DNA of 64,000 nucleotides from Kumtagia sp963829135 (lineage in GTDB: Bacteria > Pseudomonadota > Alphaproteobacteria > Rhizobiales > Rhizobiaceae), in assembly GCA_963829135.1 (NCBI GenBank), contig CAWHHO010000005.1:496001-560000 (forward strand), in the 5' to 3' direction. Positions 9,375-17,324 of this stretch are shown one piece after another. A program made the translations under genes and the position numbers. The notes beneath the pieces are model-generated. The model was not told the origin of the DNA and ran no database searches. It saw only the letters and a program-made list of their open reading frames with translations. Position 1 is the stretch's first letter. The number at the start of each line of letters is the position of its first letter.

Positions 9375-9827
9375 GTGAAACCTCCGGATTTCATGAGTCT
9401 TGCGCTTGCAGAAGCGGCGGCGGCAGCGAAGCGCGGCGAGGTGCCGGTCGGCGCCGTGCTTGTGCTAGACGGTCGGGCTGTGACCCAGGCCGGGAACCGC
9501 ACGCGGGAACTGCGGGATGTCACGGCGCATGCGGAAATGTTGGTGATCCGCGAAGGTGCCGCCAAGCTGGGTGCAGAACGGCTCAACGATGCTGATGTTT
9601 ACGTGACGCTGGAGCCTTGTACCATGTGCGCGGCGGCGATTTCATTCGCGCGCATCCGGCGCCTCTACTTTGGAGCAATCGACGAAAAAGGGGGTGCGGT
9701 GGTCAGCGGCGTGCGGTTCTTTTCATCGCCGACCTGTCATCACATTCCTGAAATCTATCCCGGGATTGGCGAACAACCGGCCGCCCACATGCTCACAGAG
9801 TTTTTTCGGCAGAGACGCGAGCCGTAG
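9375..9827 (+). CDS. tadA: tRNA-specific adenosine-34 deaminase
   Basis: Converts A34 to inosine in the anticodon of tRNA-Arg(ACG), an essential step for reading CGN codons. The zinc deaminase motifs are HAEMLVIRE (ligand His and proton-shuttling Glu) and PCTMCAAAI (two Cys ligands). The C-terminal EFFRQRRE is the usual end. I chose the GTG at 9375 (MKPPDFMSLALAEA), since homologues keep a short segment before FMxxALxEA; the ATG at 9393 is the alternative. The open frame reaches back to 9306 but that part looks non-coding. It is divergent from rluB, as in many rhizobia. Confidence 0.92.
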   Translation: MKPPDFMSLALAEAAAAAKRGEVPVGAVLVLDGRAVTQAGNRTRELRDVTAHAEMLVIREGAAKLGAERLNDADVYVTLEPCTMCAAAISFARIRRLYFGAIDEKGGAVVSGVRFFSSPTCHHIPEIYPGIGEQPAAHMLTEFFRQRREP

Positions 9828-9839
9828 CCTGCTGGCTTG

Positions 9840-10526
9840 TCACCAGGGTACGAGATCGGCCCAGGTCTTGTCCTTCTTCTTGCGCGCTTCCGCCCTCAGA
9901 CGGCGCTCTTTCTTGAGTTCGTCCTCGCCAAGTTCACCGACCGGCGCAGCGGCCGAGGCCTGGCGGTAGTCGGTCGGCGGCTCGCTCAGATACTTGCGGC
10001 TGGTCGGACTACCCTGACGCGTCTCCGCCATCTTCTGCTTGAACTGCTGGGCCTGCAGTGCCGTGCTCGTCCCGGTCGGCTGCACGCCGGACTCCTGTGA
10101 GCGCGTGTTTATGACGGAACTCTTTTCCTTCGGGAAGCGCGAGGCGGACTCTCTCGCCATATCGGTATCGATCTGAGGCCGCCAAGACGGATCGTTGCTG
10201 TTCTCGTCGGCTTCGGCACGCAACCGCGCGCGCTTCTCCTCAGGAGACTCAACCCACGCGGCATTGCCTGCTGAAACGACGCTGTCTTGCGGCGATGGCA
10301 GCGATGCGATCTCCGCCTTGCTCGGGCGCACAAGCGTGGGACGAGGCTTGTAGTCAACAGCAGGACGCTTCGCCGGCCCAAGCGAGAAGATGTTGCTGAC
10401 GTCGCTGACCAACTGGTCGCTCGCGGTCTTGTCGGTGCCGTAGGTCGGCGACTGACAGCCAGCAAGCATTGTTCCAGCAATCAGAAAACTTGCAGCAGCC
10501 ACGATACCGCGACGGTTTGCCGTCAT
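9840..10526 (-). CDS. Conserved putative outer-membrane lipoprotein
   Basis: About 228 residues with a lipoprotein signal peptide: the lipobox LAGC falls around residue 22 (ATG at 10526), so the mature protein starts CQSPTYGTDKTASDQLVSDVSN. The rest is hydrophilic, with a conserved-looking KPRPTLVRPSKAE stretch and a charged, probably helical C-terminus ending KTWADLVPW. I know similar lipoproteins next to ileS in rhizobia but no function for them. It lies about 150 bases downstream of the ileS stop on the same strand. The upstream in-frame start at 10541 adds only five residues. Confidence 0.75.
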   Translation of the reverse strand: MTANRRGIVAAASFLIAGTMLAGCQSPTYGTDKTASDQLVSDVSNIFSLGPAKRPAVDYKPRPTLVRPSKAEIASLPSPQDSVVSAGNAAWVESPEEKRARLRAEADENSNDPSWRPQIDTDMARESASRFPKEKSSVINTRSQESGVQPTGTSTALQAQQFKQKMAETRQGSPTSRKYLSEPPTDYRQASAAAPVGELGEDELKKERRLRAEARKKKDKTWADLVPW

Positions 10527-10674
10527 GCCCAAAGGTCTCAAAACGCTAAGCCTCGTATTTTGTCCGGATTCGCCCCAGACCGCACTTGACCGGTAAATCC
10601 GGCGATAGTTTGTCGTCGAAAAACGTTAACCTTCTATCGCACTTTCATACGACCGAATACGAAGCCTAGCAGAA

Positions 10675-13600
10675 TCAACCGATTCTTCCCAACTTTTGCA
10701 ATTCGCGCAGCGCGGCAGCATCGCGTGCCGAGACATCGGGAAATTGCGGATCGGAACCGACATCATCCGTGTAGCGCCAGGAGCGAGCGCATTTGGTGCC
10801 TGCCGCGAGGCTTGGCACCACCGCGACGCCCGCCACGTCGTCCAGCCGGAAGGCGTCCACCGGCCCTTCACCCGCCGACACTTCGATAGCGCTGGTGATG
10901 GCGACCTCTGCGAGGTCGACACCCTCCACCGCCGCACGCAGTTCCGCATCTGTAATGAACACCCTCGGCGCCGCTTCCAGTGACGAGCCAATCACTTTCC
11001 TGGCTCGCTCGATCTCTAGCGCTGCGGTAACGACGCCGCGCACGCGTCTGATCTTGCGCCACTTTTCGGCAAGTCCCTCATTCCGCCAGTCCGCCGGAAC
11101 CTCGCGAAATTGCTGCAGATGGATCGAACGCGTGTCGGGATAGCGCTCCATCCAGGCTTCTTCCGTTGTGAACGGCAGCATCGGGGCAAGCCATGTAGCC
11201 AGATGGTCGAACAGGTGGCGCACCACCTGCACGGCGGCCAGCCGGCGATTGCTCGACGGCGCGTCGCAGTAGAGCGCATCCTTGCGGATGTCGAAATAGA
11301 ACGCCGACAGATCGACAACCATGAAGTCGAGCAGCGCCTTGGTGATGCGTTTGAAGTCGAAGGCGTCATAGCCGCCGCGCACCACCTCGTCGAGTTCCGA
11401 CAGGCGGTGCAGCATCAGCCGCTCCAGTTCCGGCATGTCCACTGGCGCAACGTCTTTGCCCTCGTCATGCGCCAGCGTGCCCAGCATCCAGCGCATGGTG
11501 TTGCGCAGCTTGCGGTAGGCGTCGATGTTGGTCTGCAGTACATTTTTGCCGAGCCGCTGGTCTTCCCAATAATCGGTCGTCATCACCCAGAGGCGGAGGA
11601 TATCGGCCCCGGACTGCTTCATGACGTCCTGCGGGACGACCGTGTTGCCGAGCGATTTCGACATTTTGCGGCCTTCCTCGTCCATGGTGAACCCATGGGT
11701 GACGACCGCGTCGTACGGCGCGCGGCCACGCGTACCGCAGCTTTCCAGCAGCGACGAGTGGAACCAGCCGCGATGCTGGTCCGAGCCCTCGAGATAGACG
11801 TCGGCAGGCCATTTCAGGTCCGGCCGGTCCTCCAGCGTGAATGCGTGGGTGGAACCGGAATCAAACCACACGTCGAGGATGTCCTTGACCATCGTCCATG
11901 GCTCATTGGCGCGGCTGCCAAGGAAGCGCTCGCGGGCGCCTTCAGCGAACCAGGCGTCCGCGCCCTCCTGTTCGAAGGCGTCCATTATCCGGGCGTTGAC
12001 TGCTTCATCGTTCAGCACATTGCCGTCGTCGTCCGCAAAGACGCAGATCGGCACGCCCCATGCGCGCTGTCGCGACAGAACCCAGTCCGGCCGCTCGGCG
12101 ATCATGGCACGCAGGCGCGTCTGGCCGCCGGCGGGAACGAAACGCGTGGCGTCGATTGCCGCGAGAGCGCGGGTGCGGAGGGTGTCTGGAGCCTTACCCT
12201 CCCCCTTGTGGGGAGGGTCGGCGCGCAGCGCCGGGGTGGGGTGAGCGGTGCCGACACCCCCACCCGCGCCTTGCGGCGCGACCACCCCCCTCGAGGGGGA
12301 GGTGATCCCAAACCCATCCAACTCCTTGTCCATATAGACGAACCATTGCGGCGTATTGCGGAAGATCACCGGCTTCTTCGAGCGCCAGCAATGCGGGTAG
12401 CTGGTGCTTCAGCCTGCCGCGCGCGAACAGCATGTTGCGGGCGATCAGCGCATCGATCACCGCCTTGTTCGCGTCGCCCTTCTTGCCGTTGTCATCGATC
12501 ACGCGCGCCGCGCCGCCTTCGCGGTCCGGGCCGAAACCCGGCGCGTCCTTGGTGAAGAAGCCTGCATCGTCGACGGTGAAGGGGATGGCGGTGTCGATGC
12601 CGCGGGCGCGCAAGTCCTTCGCCGCGCCCATCCACGCGTCGAAGTCTTCGCGGCCATGGCCGGGTGCGGTGTGCACGAAGCCGGTGCCTGCATCGTCGGT
12701 GACGTGGTCGCCGGGAAGCATGCGGGACGGCGAAAATCGATATCCGCCGCCGAGGCCCATCGAATGGATGGCGGCAAAGTCAGCCCTCCAAGTTCATTGC
12801 TGCTAACGTCGCGGAGACGAACGGACTGTCAGCTTGGCTTTCGCAAAAGACTTCTCCGGCAAGGTGCGTCAGCAAAGATGAGACTTCTCGCCCGCTCGCG
12901 GACCAAAATCATTCTCCGTGATCAGTTACCTTCGTAGAGGCCATAGTGCATGCGTGGTGAATAGGCGACTGCCCGGTTGCCGGGGATGGTCCATGGCGTG
13001 GTGGTCCAGATAACGACAGATGCGCCGGGCAATGTATCACTCAGGTCGTAGATCTCCGTCCGCTTTCAAATCGCGAGCAGCCCAAACCGGAAACTTCACC
13101 CAGATCGTGTCGCTCTCGTAGTCCTGATACTCGACCTCGGCCTCGGCCAGCGCGGTGCGCTCGACGACGCTCCACATCACCGGCTTGGAGCCGCGATAGA
13201 GCTGGCCGCTCTTGGCGAACTTCAACAACTCGCCGGCGATCCGCGCCTCGGCGTGGAAATTCATGGTCGTGTACGGGTTCTTGAAGTCGCCGACGACGCC
13301 GAGCCGCTGGAACTCGCCGCCCTGCACGGCGATCCACTTTTCGGCATAGGCGCGGCATTCCTTGCGGAAGGCGATCATCGCATTCGGATCGGACAGGTCC
13401 GGCTTGGCCTTGCCCTTGGCGCGATAGTTTTCTTCCTCGATCTTCCACTCGATCGGCAGGCCATGGCAGTCCCAGCCCGGCACATAGTTGGAATCGTAAC
13501 CGCGCATCTGGAAGGAGCGCGTGATCACGTCCTTGAGGATCTTGTTCAGCGCATGGCCGATGTGAATGTTGCCGTTTGCATAGGGAGGACCGTCGTGGAG

Positions 13601-13774
13601 CACATATTTCGGCCGTCCTGCGGCGTCCTCGCGCAGGCGCTCGTAAAGGTCCATCTCCTGCCAACGGGCCACCAGAAGCGGCTCCTTTTCCGGTAGCCCG
13701 GCGCGCATCGGAAACTGTGTCTGCGGCAGGTAGAGCGTCTTCGAATAATCGAGTTTCATCGTGGTGTCGTTCAT
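10675..13774 (-). CDS. ileS: Isoleucyl-tRNA synthetase, broken by frameshifts and carrying a palindromic insert
   Basis: Essential class I enzyme charging tRNA-Ile. Landmarks in order: GNIHIGHALNK (HIGH), WDCHGLPIEWK, VVIWTTTPWTIPGN (editing domain), GTGFVHTAPGHG, RPDWVLSRQRAWGVPI, GRKMSKSLGN (KMSKS), then the anticodon-binding domain. The start at 13774 (MNDTTMKLDYSKTLYLP) fits the family. The frame changes near 13055, several times in 12780-12960, and near 12404 (an extra C). Around 12730-12760 three single-base insertions cancel out. About 44 residues encoded by a palindrome (12196-12307) interrupt the protein between FVYMDKEL and RTRALAAIDATRF. An essential gene with so many breaks in one patch points to sequence error rather than true inactivation. 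Confidence 0.9.
12196..12307. repeat. Protein-coding palindromic element, copy 1 (inside ileS)
   Basis: Two imperfect inverted arms of about 48 bases, each beginning with a C-rich/G-rich mini-hairpin (ACCCTCCCCC with GGGGAGGGT) and ending GGGGTGGGG, surround a 14-base centre. On the minus strand it is read through in the ileS frame as TSPSRGVVAPQGAGGGVG then HPTPALRADPPHKGEG. The inner ileS segment has no counterpart in IleRS proteins. The same family occurs in the helicase at 51161-51324 and as one arm at 55648-55695. Confidence 0.85.
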
Positions 13775-14132
13775 CGTCTTGCCATCAATACTGCCCGGCG
13801 GGGCGCCAGGGCGTTCAACTATCATGATCTGGGGAAAGCGCGAGGGCGCTCGGGCAAAATTATCCCGGAGCTTCCGGCAGCCTCAGGCCGCCCGGAAGAC
13901 CGGGCCACTAATTCGTATGATGGCGGCGACGCGGCGCGCTGCAAAAGTCATGGACACATGTTTAACCGAGATGCCGCGCGGAATAAAGACCTTTGGTAAG
14001 TCGCTTCCGAGACCGCCACTGCACCAACCACTGCGGATCACGGCCGCAAAGTCGAGCCGGTACGTCGTAAAAGGCCGACGATGATCTGTCGCTTCAATCC
14101 TCTCAACTGGACGCGGAGGGCGTGGCCAACCT
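13775..14132. other. Non-coding stretch upstream of ileS
   Basis: No convincing gene. The open frames here have no family resemblance and overlap in all directions. It should hold the ileS promoter, but I see no clear boxes. Confidence 0.5.
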
Positions 14133-14459
14133 TCAACCGAAATTCAAAAGGGTCACGGATACGAGTGCCAGACCAATACCGAGATACTGCATCCTCGAAA
14201 GCTCCTCGCCGAAAAACAGAACACCAACTGCCACCGCGCCGACAACGATCAATGTGTTCACGAGCGCGCCGGCAACAGCGAGATCGACGCTTTTGTTGAG
14301 CAGAGCAAAGAAAAAATAGGAAAGCGGCGACAGCGATAGGAAAATTGCAAGGCTTCTTGTGTGGCCGGTCTTGCCCCAGTGAGCGCTAAAGCTGTCGCAG
14401 ACAATGAACATGCCGGCGCATGCCAGCATCAATGCCCATATCGCGACGACACTTTTCAT
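14133..14459 (-). CDS. Small four-helix membrane protein, EamA/SMR-like
   Basis: 108 residues with four hydrophobic segments: residues 3-22, about 38-54, about 59-78 and 87-106. The third and fourth (AGALVNTLIVVGAVAVGVLFFGEELSRMQYLGIGLALVSVTLL) match the half-EamA or small multidrug resistance pattern, where FxGExLS lies at the end of the third helix. Such proteins work as dimers in the inner membrane and export small compounds. The substrate is unknown. The next gene upstream on the same strand is ribF, whose stop is 63 bases away. Confidence 0.75.
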   Translation of the reverse strand: MKSVVAIWALMLACAGMFIVCDSFSAHWGKTGHTRSLAIFLSLSPLSYFFFALLNKSVDLAVAGALVNTLIVVGAVAVGVLFFGEELSRMQYLGIGLALVSVTLLNFG

Positions 14460-14522
14460 CGGTGAATTAGATCACCGTGGCGCCGATCAGCCCACTTGCT
14501 ACAGGTTGCGGCCGGTCAGGAA

Positions 14523-15512
14523 TTAGCTGTCGAACGTGACGTGCAAATCCAGACGGGACAGTGGCTTTACGGTCGAAAGCAGAGCGCGGGCTTCGTCCTT
14601 GTCCCGCTTCATCTGGTCGAGTAGCGCAGCGAGGCCGTCGAATTTTTCCTCACCGCGCAGGAAGCCGAAGAACGAAACGTCGCACGTCTCGCCGTAGAGA
14701 TCGCCGTCGAAATCGAACAAGTAGGTTTCCAGCAGCGGCTCTCCGGCGCTTTCGACAGTCGGTCTGCGACCATAGCTTGCCACGCCGTCGAAGAGGGTGC
14801 CATCGGCGCGCCGCAGCCTGACGGCGTAAATCCCGTGGCGCAGCACTTCCGGATCCGGCAGCGCCATGTTGGCGGTTGGAAATCCCAGCGTGCGGCCGAG
14901 CTTCTTGCCGTGCACGACCTCGCCCTCGACCGTGAAGCGATACCCCAAAAGGCCGGCTGCGGCAGCGACATCGCCGTCGGCCAGCAAAGGCCGGATGCGG
15001 CTCGACGAGACGACCCTGCCCCCCTCGTCACCGAATGCCCCGATTTGGGTGACGCGAAACCCCCGCTGCCCTGCTGCTGCGACCAGAAAGGCCGGATCGC
15101 CCTGACGGCCCTTGCCGAAGTGGAAATCGAAGCCGGTAACGACATGGCTGACGCCGAGTTGCCCGAGGAGCACAATGTCTATGAACTGGTCCGCGGTACG
15201 CCCGGCGAAATCGCGGGTAAAAGCCTGCTCGACGATTGCATCGAAACCGAGAAGGCGGACGAGACGGGCCTTCACCGGGGCAGGCGTGATGCGTGGCAGC
15301 GGAATGTCGGGACGGAATACGGTGCGCGGATGCGGCTCGAACGTCAGAACCAGCGCCGGGACCCCCGCCGCCTTCGCCTCCGCCAGCGCGCATTCGAGAA
15401 CGGCCTGGTGGCCGCGATGCAAGCCGTCGAAATTTCCGACCGCGACCACGCCGCCGCGCAAGTGGGCGGGCAGCGGCGCATCGCCGGTCAGCCGTTCGAA
15501 GCCGATAGCCAT
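14523..15512 (-). CDS. ribF: Bifunctional riboflavin kinase / FAD synthetase
   Basis: Makes FMN from riboflavin and ATP, then FAD. The 329-residue protein has the N-terminal nucleotidyltransferase domain with GNFDGLHRGHQAVL near residue 27 and the C-terminal flavokinase domain with GRTLGFPTANM near residue 205 and the GVASYGRRPTV segment. The length is normal. It starts 12 bases downstream of the HAD-phosphatase gene, so the two are probably one operon. No FMN riboswitch is visible upstream. Confidence 0.95.
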   Translation of the reverse strand: MAIGFERLTGDAPLPAHLRGGVVAVGNFDGLHRGHQAVLECALAEAKAAGVPALVLTFEPHPRTVFRPDIPLPRITPAPVKARLVRLLGFDAIVEQAFTRDFAGRTADQFIDIVLLGQLGVSHVVTGFDFHFGKGRQGDPAFLVAAAGQRGFRVTQIGAFGDEGGRVVSSSRIRPLLADGDVAAAAGLLGYRFTVEGEVVHGKKLGRTLGFPTANMALPDPEVLRHGIYAVRLRRADGTLFDGVASYGRRPTVESAGEPLLETYLFDFDGDLYGETCDVSFFGFLRGEEKFDGLAALLDQMKRDKDEARALLSTVKPLSRLDLHVTFDS

Positions 15513-15524
15513 GCCTGGGCGCGC

Positions 15525-16373
15525 CTACTTCAGCCGGGGAATGGATGCAACCGGGCGTTCGCCATGGCTTGCCAGAAAGGCAATCAGCCGGTCGCGGTCC
15601 GGATCGAGCGTGTCACCATAGTCGCCTGCATGAATGCCGCCGGAAACGTAAAGCGCATCGAAACCATTGTCAGTCGCGCCCTTGATATCGGTCAACATGC
15701 CGTCACCGATCGCCAGTGCCTCTGATTTCTGGAGCTCCCGCCCCAGAACCTCGCCGGCGGCAGCCAGCGAGGCCTCATAGATTGGCCGGTGCGGCTTGCC
15801 TGCGATCAGCGTACGCCCGCCGAGCAAGGAATATTCGCGCGCGATGGCACCCGCGCAATAGACCATACGGTGGCCGCGCTCGACGACGATGTCGGGATTG
15901 GCGCAAATGAACGGCAGATCGCGCGAACGCAGTCGCCGCAACTGTTCCACATAGTCGCCCGGCGTCTCCGTATCATCGTCGAAGGGACTTGTGCAGACAA
16001 CGACGCTCGCCTCGGCCTCTTCCACCAACTCCACGTCTATTCCGTCGAAAATCGGCTGGTCGCGCTCGGGGCCGATATGGAACACCTTGCGCGGGCCTTG
16101 CTTGATCAGTTCGCGGGTGACGTCGCCAGAAGTGACGATCCGATCCCATGCATCTGGCGGACATCCGATCGCGATGAGTTGCGCCTCTACGCCGTCGCGC
16201 GGGCGTGGCGAGTTGGTGATCAGGACCACTGCGAGGCCGCGTTCACGGGCCCTGGCAAGCGCTTCCGTCGCCTCCGGATATGGGGAGACGCCATTATGGA
16301 CAACGCCCCAAACGTCGCACAGAATTGCGGAATAGAACGAGCTGATATCGTCGAGGGCTTCTACAAACTTCAT
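15525..16373 (-). CDS. HAD-superfamily phosphatase, TIGR01459-type
   Basis: A 282-residue HAD hydrolase of the class IIA type. The nucleophile motif is AILCDVWGVVHNG, the second motif VVLITNSPRPRDGV, and the final acidic motif LAIGDGMLTDIKGA. The D-x-W arrangement in motif I, instead of DxD, is typical of this alphaproteobacterial subfamily, whose substrate is not established. The ATG at 16373 is preferred over the TTG three bases upstream. It sits directly upstream of ribF, which could suggest a flavin-nucleotide-related substrate, but this is only context. Confidence 0.88.
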   Translation of the reverse strand: MKFVEALDDISSFYSAILCDVWGVVHNGVSPYPEATEALARARERGLAVVLITNSPRPRDGVEAQLIAIGCPPDAWDRIVTSGDVTRELIKQGPRKVFHIGPERDQPIFDGIDVELVEEAEASVVVCTSPFDDDTETPGDYVEQLRRLRSRDLPFICANPDIVVERGHRMVYCAGAIAREYSLLGGRTLIAGKPHRPIYEASLAAAGEVLGRELQKSEALAIGDGMLTDIKGATDNGFDALYVSGGIHAGDYGDTLDPDRDRLIAFLASHGERPVASIPRLK

Positions 16374-16376
16374 CAA

Positions 16377-16802
16377 AAACCGACCTGTTGCGAGTGCGCA
16401 GTGAGTGCGCGATCTCAGTTTGCATCGGGATTAGACGAGAGTGCCGGCTCTGTCATCAGGTTTGGGCGGTTCCGCACATGAGCAAGCGAACACTCCGCGA
16501 TCGACTTCAACCTCGAATTTCAACTGCCTTGTAGTTCCGAACTGGTCAAGGTGCGCATTGTGCAGACGAAAGATCGTTAAGTCCCCTAGAACGAATCCTT
16601 GACACTTTGTAGCGCGTCCGCTCAGGGGACGTGCCAGTTTGTCCGCTACGGTCCACGAGAATTCGCATTGCAAACACCCTGTCGCCATGCAGGGTGTTCT
16701 CGGTGTGAACATTGCTTCCATCTTGATCCCGAAAGGATGGATTTGATCGACGGTTTAGCCGCCAAGCAGAGAAAGTTGAGCTATTCCGACAATGCAGAAC
16801 TT
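16377..16802. other. Non-coding region between the HAD gene and the groESL promoter
   Basis: No gene supported. Short open frames on both strands lack family resemblance. The region contains the divergent promoters for the HAD gene and groESL. Confidence 0.5.
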
Positions 16803-16831
16803 CTTGACATCCTGAGAGGCAAGGCCTATTT
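16803..16831 (+). promoter_or_regulatory. Heat-shock (RpoH-type) promoter for groESL
   Basis: CTTGAC at 16803-16808, a 16-base spacer, and CCTATTT at 16825-16831 match the rhizobial RpoH pattern (CTTGAC with a CCTATNT -10 box). It also contains TTGACA, so the housekeeping sigma factor might use it. It ends 11 bases before the CIRCE element. Confidence 0.65.
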
Positions 16832-16841
16832 CCGCGCCACG

Positions 16842-16868
16842 CTAGCACTCGCTATTGGTGAGTGCTAA
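16842..16868 (+). promoter_or_regulatory. CIRCE operator (HrcA binding site)
   Basis: Inverted repeat CTAGCACTC, nine-base spacer, GAGTGCTAA. It differs from the consensus TTAGCACTC-N9-GAGTGCTAA at one base. HrcA represses groESL by binding it. The position around the expected transcription start, 57 bases before groES, is typical. Confidence 0.95.
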
Positions 16869-16925
16869 CGAAGTCCGGCCTGTCCGGACGCACCCTATCA
16901 ACATCCGCATTGAGGATAGTCAAAC

Positions 16926-17222
16926 ATGGCAAAGTCGAAGTTCCGGCCGTTGCATGACCGCGTGGTCGTCCGTCGCGTCGAATCCGAAGAGAAGACGAAG
17001 GGCGGCATCATTATCCCCGACACCGCGAAGGAAAAGCCGCAGGAGGGCGAGATCATCGCCGTCGGCTCCGGCGCTCGCGATGAAGCTGGCAAGCTCGTTC
17101 CGCTGGACGTCAAGGCCGGCGACCGTATCCTGTTCGGCAAGTGGTCGGGCACCGAAGTGAAGCTCAATGGCGAAGACCTTCTGATCATGAAGGAATCCGA
17201 CATTATGGGTATCATCGGCTGA
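16926..17222 (+). CDS. groES: Co-chaperonin GroES
   Basis: The 10-kDa lid of the GroEL folding chamber; binds as a heptamer in the presence of ATP. The 98 residues open KFRPLHDRVVVRRVESEEKT, include the mobile loop GGIIIPDTAKEKPQEG, and end with the usual DLLIMKESDIMGII. Controlled by the CIRCE operator and the RpoH-type promoter upstream, and followed by groEL after 102 bases. Confidence 0.97.
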   Translation: MAKSKFRPLHDRVVVRRVESEEKTKGGIIIPDTAKEKPQEGEIIAVGSGARDEAGKLVPLDVKAGDRILFGKWSGTEVKLNGEDLLIMKESDIMGIIG

Positions 17223-17226
17223 TCAG

Positions 17227-17309
17227 AATTGGGCAATCGGCAGTGGGTAGTAGGCAGGAGAACTGCCGTGCCCCCGACTGCCAAATGCCTACTCCCTACT
17301 GCCTCAATT
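17227..17309. repeat. Imperfect inverted repeat between groES and groEL
   Basis: The arms AATTGGGCAATCGGCAGTGG (and the following TAGTAGGCAG) and CTGCCAAATGCCTACTCCCT (and the following ACTGCCTCAATT) are near reverse complements around a GC-rich centre. It fills almost the whole gap between the two genes and could fold in the mRNA. It may be a small dispersed palindrome or a processing/attenuation structure; the sequence cannot tell. Confidence 0.6.
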
Positions 17310-17324
17310 CCGAAGGAATAGAAA

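Noticed and set aside
13761..14084. Plus-strand frame in the ileS upstream region
   Set aside because: No family resemblance, poor ribosome site, and partly antisense to ileS.
14523..15512. FMN riboswitch for ribF
   Set aside because: The upstream HAD gene is only 12 bases away and I see no RFN-type conserved core before it.
16431..16868. Short open frames upstream of groES (16599-16868 plus, 16431-16721 minus)
   Set aside because: They overlap the promoter and CIRCE operator and have no protein-like pattern.
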